Below, piece after piece: positions 40,601 through 52,600 of a stretch of 64,000 nucleotides of DNA. The DNA is from Chrysopilus asiliformis. Its lineage: Eukaryota > Arthropoda > Insecta > Diptera > Rhagionidae. The DNA is taken from the NCBI GenBank assembly GCA_964034945.1, contig OZ035960.1, forward strand, positions 108,934,324 through 108,998,323. Direction: 5' to 3'. The first letter of the stretch is position 1. Every line of letters begins with the position of its first letter. Both the position numbers and the translations under genes were made by a program. Below the pieces are notes generated by a model. It did not search any database, had not been told where the DNA came from, and was given only the letters and a program-made list of their open reading frames with translations.

Positions 40601-43600
40601 TTTTATGTCAAAAAGTAAATTATTTTAATTAAAGATTTTATTAGATAAGTTTTTTTTACTTTCCTCTTCTATAGAGGGAAAGTATTGCATTCATGACGGA
40701 GACCGACTCGAGAATGGAGATCGACTCGAGAGGGGGCAGATAAAAACTTTCTGATCAGTATAAAATACATAAAGGGCAAGATTTTAAGGATCTAAAAAGG
40801 AAGGATGCATCTGTCTGTCTGTCGGTATGTCGATTTGTCGGCCTGTCTGTCTTTTGGTCTGCCTTCTGTCTGTCGGTCTGTCTGTCGGTCTGTCTGTCGG
40901 TCTGTCTGTCTGTCGGTCTGTCTGTCGGTCTGTCTGTCGGTCTGTCTGTCGGTCTGTCTGTCGGTTTGTCAGTCGGTCTGTCTGTCGGTCTGTCTGTCCG
41001 TTTCACATATCTTAAATAACTTGAGAATGCGCTGACCTGAAATTGAAACCTGAATGCGCGACTTGAAATTTTTTGTAAATAACTTTCACGAAAATTATGG
41101 TTTTCTATCAACTTTTGGAAAAGTAACGGTACCTGTAACGGGTACCTCCCATACATTTTTTTAAAATACAGTTTCTTGTAAATTTCTGGAAACCGACGCA
41201 GTTTTGGGAAAAAATAAATACAACAAAATTTAAAGGACATAAAATTTTCTACAGTTTTTGTTTTAATGGTTTTTTTGTATCTCTAACATTTCTCAAGATA
41301 TTTAAAAGAAGTTAAGTTTTCTGAAAAGTTCTCGAAAATTGTGCGCATGTATTAAAAAATTCATAAAACCAAATTTAAAGGAAATCAAATTGATTCCATT
41401 TTTTCCTTTAACGATCTTTACGTATCTTAAACGGTTATCGAGATATTTGAAAAAATACTACAATATTTTTTTCATATTTTCCCAAAACTAAATATTGCAG
41501 AGGAAAGATTTGTGTTGATCATAACTGATATTTTTTTTTTAAATTAATGTCGAATGAACTTCGACATTAAAATTTTTAAGTTAAATTAATTGGGGTTTAA
41601 ATTGTTATTGCGATTTTTGAAACGAACGAATTATTTTTGGGATCGGTAACGTTATTTACTAGTAAAATGTTTATGAATTTTGTAAAAAATAGTTACAAAA
41701 ATTAAAAAAAATTGTTACCGATAAAATCTAATAGATTTAAGAAAACCCAATCCGTATTTATGTCAACCACCAATGTCACAGTGGTCCTAAGTACTCTTTG
41801 GGAATATTTTAACTCAAGGGCTGTTCATAAAATACGTTACACATACTCAGAAAAATAATAAAGTTGATCCCAGTAAACTTTTTGACAAGTCACCTCTGGG
41901 CTGTATCAGGCACAGATGGAGTTATCCATTACATGACATCACATCCTTGAAATACATATCTTCAGTCAACCCGTGCATCTCCTTATGCCCTACTTTACTT
42001 GCTGTAGGTTTAATTTTTCAAATTTTCCCGCCACAGGTTAACAGATTTTTACTTTCCCTAACGCAGGGGAACACGGGCCTAGCATAGGCTAAATTTTCCT
42101 ACAGGAAACCAATTACGCCGTACGCAAGTCGACCACTTTTACTCAATTTTTCTGAGTGTTAAAAACGAAGGAAAATTAAAAACGTTTTCAACACTTACCC
42201 TCCGCCGCCCCCACCCCCCCCCCCCCCCCCCCCCCCCCTTTTAAGATATTTCAACCAATGTGGCTCAGTTTATTCAACAAATAACAAATAAATGACATTT
42301 TACAATTAATAACAATTTACCTTTGATGGAGCTATTTTTCTTGGACTCATATAACAGATCGTCCGTGTGCAGTGGTAAATGATGTATTTTTAATGGTCTC
42401 ACATATTCTACACGTGAGTAATCTTCATCTTCACTATCTAATGGCTTTTTGGTTGTACTTTTTGTGTTATTATTATTAATAATATCTGGAAATAAAAAAG
42501 AAAAATGATTAATAAAAAAATGCAAAATTATTTTAAAAACATAAATCAAACTAATTTATTTGTTTTGTCTGATGACGTGACGTAAAAATAATTGCCACAC
42601 CATCCAATAACAATTTTAAAAAAAAGTAATGTGTCCGTATCATTAAACCAATCAAGATTTAATCGAATTGAACGCCTTCTTGGAATAAAAATTATGAAAA
42701 GGTCGATGCTTTTTGACATAATGGTTCCAGTTATAGTAGCAGCCCTTAAGCAGGCAATAAAAATTCATTCCACAACGGACGTAATTACGCACCTCAGTTA
42801 CTACGAGTATATCGTTTATCTTTAATAATAACAATCACATAAAAGTAATTTAACTAATAATGGATCCCATTAATGTTACTCAATTTCAATTCTTTTTTTT
42901 CTATACAATTTATTCAACCATGTTATTGTTCTTCTTTCAAGTAGAAAACAATTAAGCAATCTCCAAACCATACGACTTCTATTGAATTTCAATAATAAAA
43001 ACCATCAAAACATTTAAATTTAGAATTTTTGGGCGCCCAATTGTTGACAGCCAAGCGATGGGTCTTTTTGTTAATATTACCCTAAATATTAGTAAACGTG
43101 GGCTACTGTCTTTCTTATCGCCTTTTGATTGTTTTTAAATCAGTTCCACGTATCAAAACTTAAGCTTTGTCTTAAAAACTGTTTTGTGAATCAAATTGGA
43201 TGTACATTAGACACGTTTGATGAAAATCATAAAAAAAACAATTAACTAAATATGACAATTCAAAGAAAGCACCATGTCATGAGGTTATTTTTGACAGTAG
43301 TCAAAAATCTAACGATTTCAGATGTGTGCGTGCATAGAAAGGTAAAACTAAGCAACAGTTTGTCTAAAGACGTTTTTGTCTAAATACTATTTAGTATTCA
43401 GTGATTATAAAATCGATATTAACACATTTTTTTATTAAATTTAAATTTTTTCCATCAATCGTGATAACGCTAAGATGAACATATGGCGTTTAATGTTGAA
43501 AGTCTCTAAAATATTTCCATAATCTTTTATCAATCCGATTTGGAGGGAATAGCGAATTCAAATTAAAATCACATTGAATAGAATAAAAATGTGGTGAACT

Positions 43601-46600
43601 TAAGAGAGGCTATTCACCATCATCTCGATTTTTGACAGTTAAACCAATCGTCGATTCATAAAATGGATAACAACAACAAAAACTATAATGTGTCGAGTTA
43701 TATATTTTAATTAGTTGGCGGTATCAAACAAACAAAATAAACAATAGATTTGTACTAAATGCTATTATGAGTGACCATTTATTATTTCGGATGATCGAGA
43801 CACATGTCTAGTGGATAAGATTTTTTCAATTCGACACCATGGCGCTGACACCAAGCTAAAGATTCGCCCATACAAGGACAGTTTTCTGTACGAAAGAAGA
43901 ATGCAGATGAATGGAATAAAATATTCTAAAGAATGTTCTGATCGTTAATAAATTTGTTTATTGATATGTTGGAATAAATTTCTGTTGATTGTTATACGAT
44001 ATAGATTTCACTTGTTAGAATATCAAATATCATAAGATAAGCTTGGAGTCAAAAAAAAAATAGCATTTAACAAATTGTTCTGAGAAAAAATTCTATCTGT
44101 TTTAAAATTCAAGCAGGAACTTCTGCATCACGCAGAATTTCATTTTAAAATAAGCTGGAAACGTCCACAATATGAAAAAAGTTCCTTTAAACTAAATAAA
44201 TATTACATTTATTCTTACAGTTTCTTTTAAAGATATTTCAATCAGAAGCTTCTATTTAATATACATTTTTTGTTAAAAATATCAGTTGTGATCAACACAA
44301 AACTTTCCTCTGCAATAATATTTTTAAAATATCTCGAGAACCGTTAAAGATACGTAAAATCCGTTAAAGCAAAAAATGTAGAAAATTTTATATCCTTTAA
44401 ATTTTGTGATCAGCATTTTTTCCCAAAAGCGCATAGTTTTCGAGAATTTTTTTCAAAAATGTATTTTTTTAAAGAAATTGTACCCGTGACAGCTAACGTT
44501 ACTTTTTCAAAAGTTGATAGAAAACTACGAATTTTTTAAAACTCATTTGCAAAAAAATTCAAGTCGCTACCTCAAAGCATTCTCGAGGTATTTAAGATAC
44601 ATTAAATGGACAGACAGACCGACAGAACGACAGACCGATAGACCGATAGACCGATAGACCGATAGACCGATAGACCGATAGACCGATAGACCGATAGACC
44701 GATAGACCGATAGACCGACAAACCGACAAACCGACAAACCGATAGACCGATAGACCAATAGACCGATAGACCGCTAGACCGATAGACCGATAGACCGATA
44801 GACCGATAGACCGATAGACCGATAGAGATAGATCGATAGACCGATAGATCGATAGACCGATAGACCGATAGACCGATAGACCGATAGATCGATAGACCGA
44901 TAGACAGATAGACCGATAGACCGATAGACCGATAGACCGATAGACCGATAGACCGATAGACCGATAGACCGATAGACCGATAGACCGATAGACCGATAGA
45001 CCGATAGACCGATAGACCGATAGACCGATAGACCGATAGACCGATAGACCGATAGACCGATAGAACGATAGACTGATAGACCGATAGACTCATAGACCGA
45101 TAGACCGATAGACCGATAGACCGATAGACCGATAGAGATAGATCGATAGACCGATAGATCGATAGACCGATAGACCGATAGACCGATAGACCGATAGAAC
45201 GATAGACTGATAGACCGATAGACTGATAGACCGATAGACCGATAGACCGATAGACCGATAGACCGATAGACCGATAGACCGATAGACCGATAGACCGATA
45301 GACCGATAGACCGATAGACCGATAGACCGATAGACCGATAGACCGATAGAGATAGATCGATAGACCGATACCGATAGACCGATAGACCGATAGACCGATA
45401 GACCGATAGACCGACAGACCGATAGACCGACAGACCAACAGATCGACAGACCGACAAACCGATAGACCGATTTAAATGAAAAATCATCAATGAATGCCCT
45501 GGAAAATGTATGGACTTGTTGCTAATATAAGAAAACTGGCCGCTTAGAATACGTGCTTCTTATATTTTTGACGCTTCTGAGCTTTATTAAAATTACAGAA
45601 AATATACTTCAAAACCTATTTATTTAAAAAAAAATAAACAAAAATCTGTGCTAAAACTTTTATTAAACGTTTTATGCTATTAAAAATGTTATAAATTATT
45701 TTATCGTCAAATTACTTTTCCGCAAAACGCCTACCGGTCATCTTTCACCGGAAAATTCAAATTTCGCGATAATCCGTAAATCTTTTGATCTCACGCAAAA
45801 CGCGCAAAGTAAAGTCTGTCGTTGGGTTAATTTTTCATAAATTATCCCTCAGTTTTCAAATATCTCACGTAATCTGATAACAAAAATGATAAAACCTCAG
45901 ACGTCTTTAGATGTTAATAAAAGCTTTATGACTTGCTAAATTTGTTAAGAACACCAATTCTTCGAACTCGCATAGATATAAGTGGACTAAAAATATTACT
46001 TTTGCAAAAAAAATTAGAAAAATTTAAACTATTTTACCTTTTTACCGGAATTTCATGGTTCCTCTACTAATCCATTATTACTTATAAATTCTTAGACGAG
46101 AAATTTGAAAAATTTGAACAAAAAAATTCTTTGAAACAAGATTGTTTCGAATAGTTAAATTTTTCTCACGGTAAATTGTTTTGTTTTTAAATTTGTTGTC
46201 AAATCAACAAATAAATTTTATTCAAAAATTATTCAATATCAATAGCCAAGAACTTTTTTTTTTGTGAATTTTATTTTTTCTGTCTGCTGAAAATAAAATC
46301 ATTCGTGTGTGAAATTCTTCGTTTATTCTTAGCATTTCGATTTGGTTACTAACACTAATTATGTGTGTCTCTCATTTTCGCTAAAAATTATCACGCCGGC
46401 CGGCTTAAATGGTTTTTATTTCTTTCAGCTAAACGTTAAACAACTGACAGAAGTTTTTATTTGAACAGATGGCTTAATTTACTCCACACAGTACAGAGTA
46501 TTGCAGAGCCAAACATAAAATATAAAGAAAATTTACTATGACTATAGAGCAACTCTAGTTTGTTCTATCCTTCTATCTGTTCGTTAAATTAGAACACTAT

Positions 46601-49600
46601 TCCGTACAGTGAAAATGTTTCAAATGTTTATGACCTGTCTAATGGTGACACAGTTAATTTGCCAGACATTTCTTGACTAAAAACCAAAAAAAAATCCATT
46701 TTAATGGTTAAAAAAAATTGATAAATTTTTATTATACCGAAAAAGTTATGCAAATTTATCTTGTTAATCATTTAAATGACACTCGCATGATTTTCGCAAT
46801 GTTTTATTATTCATTTATAATTTTTACACATGCGGAATAGATACGCTGCGTCAAGATAATTTTTAATTTACAGTTAGTTCCTATAACCGAAACGATGAAA
46901 CCTCAGGCCATAGCATCACTTGAAATCAGTCTCATATTAATAATTCAAACAAAAGATAAAAATTATGTAAAACGTGTACCCTCCCCCTTTTTCTACTCAT
47001 ACGATAATTATTGTGAGATCACTTAATTCTTATCGCAAAGATTGCCAGGTCAGGAACCGTACCAAGCAAACAAACGTATCTATCAGTAAACAAAAAATGC
47101 CGGTTGCTGGAACCACGTGTAGCGTGGCGCCTAAAAACGTCATCGTGGTGAATCGCACATCCGTCATTTTGACAGATCAACTGACAGATAAATAGACGCA
47201 TGCCGGTTACGGCATAAGGAAATGCGCCAAAAAAAATCTAAGAATGAGCAAAGAATGAACGCTTAATTGAAAAAAGTGAAAATAAAAACAATCGATGATG
47301 GTTAAGAATTCAGTTGCCAAAAAAAAAACGGGATGACTCACTATTGGGTTGTCTTTAATAATTTGGGGAGTTCAATAGCCATCCATACGACATAATTGCG
47401 TCAATTGTCAATGGTTAAAAGTTTTTTTTTTCCTTTTGTCATTTAAGTTCTTTTCTAATGTGTTTCTTTTTTTTATTTTTTTTTTTCAGTTCACTTCTCA
47501 TTTGGCAAGCCATAAAGATCAAGACGGATGGCAAGTCAAAAACATTTTTCCCTCCTTTTTGTTAATCGTGCTTTTTTTTGTTTGTTTGGTAGAACTGCTT
47601 ATTGGGATTCGAGGTTAAAAATATCATATTTAATATTCCTCTTTCCGCTAGATCAATTTTTGGCTGCCGAAAATAGCGAAAATTTTTGACTTACTGTAAA
47701 GTTACATTAAACTGTAGTAAAATGCTTAAATTTAGAATAGTTATTTTCAGATTTGTGTGACTTTTAGTTTTTGCGAATGAATCAGGACGGGGAGGTGAAT
47801 CAGAGGATTATTGAACGTTACACAATTTTTTTGTGGATGTTTATAGACTTTTAGGTCGGATGTTTTTCGATGTATTTTTTATGATGTTTGATAAAAGTTA
47901 GTAAACTTGAATAGCTTTGTAAAATATTAAACTTGATTAGTTGTTTCAGTTTACCAAAAATGTATTTTAAGCAAAATACATTTTTCCCACAAAACTGATT
48001 ATTTTACTTCTTGGTACCACTAGTTATATTCCAAAGCGGAAGTGTAGCTCCTCAATTTCCAGTTCATAAGAAATTTGAATTTGTGTTGTTGAATCTCAAC
48101 AATTTTTTTTGTTGAATTGATAACGAAATTGTTTGAAAAACAAAAATTTCACAATTGTTTTATTGATTTAACAAAACACAATTTGTAATGCTACATTTAC
48201 ACGAATGACAAATATTGCAAACGCAATATTAGTTATGACAACTTTAGTATTCAACTTTTGTCATAACTAATATTGCGTTTGCACGAATGACAATCTGGCA
48301 TAAAAGAATGGACAAGTTCATTCTTTTATGAGAGATTGACATTTTCTGACAGAAAAAATTACAAAAATTATGCCATTTACACGGGAATTAACATAATGAC
48401 AAGAAAAAAATGACAAATTTGTCATTCGTGTAAATGTAGCATTAGTTTATTTTTGTTAAAATAACAATTTGTTAAACAAAAATTTCCCTCGAAAAATATT
48501 TTTTCCAATTGACATTTTTTTGGTGGTTTTAACAAAAATTTGGTTGATTTAACAATGAGTTTATTTACACGACCAATTCTTTCTCCGAGTGTACTGGCCG
48601 GTAAGTAGCTCGTCGGTATACCGTATTTGTATACAATGGGGAAGGGGAGAGGGTGCCCACAACACTTTCCTTTGCCTTGCAGTAGTCGAAAGGGGCTGTT
48701 TTTCTTAAATCTCTCTAAGACTACCCCTCTAAGGCACCTAAGTAGGGATAACAAAATGAACTCATATTTTAGTAATGAATCCTTCTTTTAAAAAGGAACT
48801 TTTTCGAGAACATATTTAAGAATTTAAAGGGTCAATTTTATCCATCTAGTAGGGGAAGCCGGGGCTAGTATTAACAAAATTTGGAAATTGGGTCATATTT
48901 TTTTAACAAGTAATATTTTTGATATTGTGTTTATATCTAGCCATACTGTAAGTCTTCAGGTATCATAAGAAATAAAAAAAAGTTTCAACCAGGTAGTCAC
49001 TATATGAAAAAAATCATTTTTATGAAAAAATGTCATCTGTTAAAACTAACCCCGGTCACGGGGCTAGTTTTAACAACGATGGGGTTAGTATTAACATAAG
49101 TTTTAACATGGAAATAATTAAAAGAATAGATTTTTTTTCACAAAAATTATAAAATAAACAAAATATATATCCTTTTAAATTCAAATATATTAATTATCAC
49201 AAAAACTAATAAAATAAACCAAATAAATATCCTTTTCAAGGAACATAAATTGAGAAAAAAAATTAAGTCGTTTTAAAAAACAAAAACAATTATTATTATC
49301 TAAAAAAAGGTCTCAGGGCAGCTTTTTTGTACATAATTTGTATCTATAAAAACATAGTATGAGAATTCTTACTCTATGTCTATGACATTATATTGTTAAT
49401 TCTTGCCCCATGGGTTTGTTAATTTTAGCCCCGACACTACTTTTTTTGAATTATTAACCACACACAAAAATATAGTTAAGGATTGTAATAAAACCAAAGG
49501 ATATTATTAATTATAGCTTCATTAACTTACATTATCGGCAAAGTTATATTCAATAATATAAAAAACTAAGACAGAAATCAAAATATTCCAAACCATAAAA

Positions 49601-52600
49601 AGTTCGTTTACCAGCTAAATTTCGGTCTTTGTGCTAAACATTCACTGGCAATTAACTGTTTATGACTGATGAGTCACGATATGATTTACCTTATCGAATG
49701 ATGGACAAAAACCAAATTTCGAGATTCTGGCTCGTATATTTCGGCGGGAATAGGCTTGTTAATACTTACCCCTGTTAATTCTATCCCCGGGTTCCCCTAA
49801 TGTGATTTTCTCATTTTGGAAGATAGTTTTCGTCCTTATTGGATGTTATTGCTTGTCTTTAACACGTTAACTGCCACGCGAGGTAAATGCAACTCGTATA
49901 TTCTGTAGGCTTCGGCGCCGCGCGAGTTATATATGATTCCGCGGTAGATTTGGATCTGAGCCCCTACGGGTCCTAGCGCCGGGCGAGTTATATCGGATCT
50001 TTCAATAAGGACATAACAATTTTGTATTTAAATAAAACACAGAATAATTGAGATATCGTGCTGAAATTTATTCCAGGTGTAGTGGACATGTTACATTTAA
50101 GTATGAAATTCGATGTCGTTCATATGGCCACCGCGAGCACGTTTGCAGATTGATTCTTTGGAGCCAATTTTCCACCACTCTTCGACACATATCGGCCGGA
50201 ACGTTGGCAATTTCGCGTTCGATATTGTTCCTGAGCTCCTCTAACGTTGTTGACTTGTTGGCATAAACAAACGACTTAACATAACCCCATAAAGAGAAAT
50301 CCAACGGCGTTAAATCGCATGAGCGAGGTGGCCATTCGACCGGACCATTTCTCGAGATTACACGATTACCGAACTTCTCCTTCAATAGATCAATTGTTTG
50401 ACCAGCTGTGTAGCATTGCTCGTTCGTGAACTTCACCATGATAAAAATGTAAACCTTGACTGACGTTTTAGCATTGCCAGATAATAAAAAAAAATTTAGG
50501 CTGCGTTTTAAATAAAATACAAAATTGTTATGTCCTTATTGAAAGACCCTTTATATACTTACGATTACGATCGTTTTCCATAATAGACCTCCTGAACTAC
50601 TAATAACCAGTGCTGTTATATACAAAATTATCATGCTAGAATTTGTTTTCCCTTTTGTTTATGGACAGGAATTAGAATTTCGTTTAGTATTTTTGAAATA
50701 TTGAACAGAAAATAAGAGTCACTAAATTTTTATCAGGAAAGAATGATTTTTCAACTGAAACGAAATTTAAGCGACAGAGGACATAAAATTTAATTACTGA
50801 ATGAAAGATACGAAAGGTTAATTATTTCAATGTCTATATGAGTTTGCCAAAAACCTATAAAAAAAGATAATTGCAATTAAACATTTAATGAAAACAAACT
50901 GAGAGAGATTTTCTTATCTCTGCCAGTGCATTTTGAAAGTACCATTAAATATTTTTTTCGTATCTCTCATTAGAACAACACGAAGACAAATGAATTTTGA
51001 AATTTCAAAGCAATTTTTACAATTATGTTTGACTAAATGATTTTGGACGTGAAATACGGAAACATTTTCCCAAAAATTATTGAATTGGCCAGCACTTGTG
51101 GCGTCTATAGCCTTTGCTTTTTACACTTGGCAAAATATCAAAATTTGATACAGTAGAAACACTTGTCAAGTGAAGTTCATTTTACAGTTAGACCATTTTA
51201 AATAATGTGTTAACGGCTACTGATCCATTAGGACCCGCCTTTCCGTTCACTTTGCAATATTGTTCTATTTGCAACCAAAATACGAGTATTTTTGATGTTT
51301 TAAACGCCTACCATTTTCATTCCATGGCGACTCGTGTCGGACATCTGCAACATCATGCAAAATCACATGTGAACCAAGGCAACAAAAAAAAATCAAATGA
51401 CCTCGAGCCTTCTTTACTTGATTTTTTTTTTCTTTTTTTTTACAAATCAGCCCAGTCGGTAGCCAACTTGTCCACCCCAAAAAATTTCAGACTATAAATA
51501 TTGAATGTGTGATCAGCCATTCCGTCTGCCAAATGCTCCTCCATATTTCTGTCGAATTTCTGCTCTAAAGTTCGACAGACAAGCCATGCCGAAAAAATGT
51601 AGACGACTTGCAGAAAATTCGAACATTTCATGAAAAACTCTGTTTGGCATTGGTCCAAAATCCCAATTTATCTCGTACAGCATCATTTTTAGTTAACCGG
51701 TGGCAATAAACTGAATTTTATGTTAAGATTTCTTGGCACTGTCGTCACTTTTAACCCTCCACCCCATCCCCATTTCATTCGTATTTAACGACTCGCATAA
51801 TTATTGGATTCTGTGCATATGGTCCGAAAAATTCGATCATCGAAAATCTGATCCACATTTTTTCGTGCACGAAACCAAAATAGACAGTTCTCGAACGTAA
51901 AATCGCAGGAACCAAGAAAATCACTGCATCTTCCAATCGATTGATCATCAGTCATCCAATTATGAAAACATGCACGGGAATATATCGATTTCAGTTGATT
52001 TTTCTAAATTTCTTGAAATTCGGATAATTTAAACAGTAAAACGTTTTCGAATAAGTCTGATGCTAGGCAAGCCCCACTTCTGAAAGCAACGGAACAGAAA
52101 CATTTGCCCACGAATTTAATGTAATTTCCTTTCTCACATTTCGTAGAATCAGAAAGCCTTGAATTTATTGCTTACTTTTGATCTTTTTCAATAATTTTTA
52201 TCGCGAAAAGCTATAAATGCGTGTGGCACGCGCCTCATGAAACCCGTGTATATTTTCGGGTTAAACTGGAAACTGTAACGGGAAAATTGCACTCTATCTT
52301 ACTTTATAACCGTGCTGTCAGACTGCCATAATTTACCAGTAATCGCGTAAGCCAGGTCTGGTACTTGATCTAAATTTCACTGGAATTGTTATCTCTTAGA
52401 TGAAAACGTAGATTTTATGCGTTAAATCCGAAAATAGATACATCTAATAGCTTTTCTTAGGATAAATTTTCATTTGATAAGTTATGTTTATCAAAGTTTG
52501 ATGACATCTGATTTTTGTTATCAGTATGGTTACGTGATAAGGTGTTTGCCAAAGACTATTTGCTATGATTTCATACATTATCATATTTTTATCTCTTTGT

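Noticed and set aside
40755..41240. 161-codon frame with TDRP repeats
   Set aside because: Translation of the CTGT/CGGT array and its repeat flanks.
44609..45475. CRISPR-like array
   Set aside because: Unit of 8 bp without spacers, in a eukaryotic intron; a satellite.
44602..45490. Open frames of 278 and 238 codons on the minus strand (YRSIGLSV repeats)
   Set aside because: Pure by-product of an 8-bp tandem repeat lacking stop codons; open in all three minus frames.
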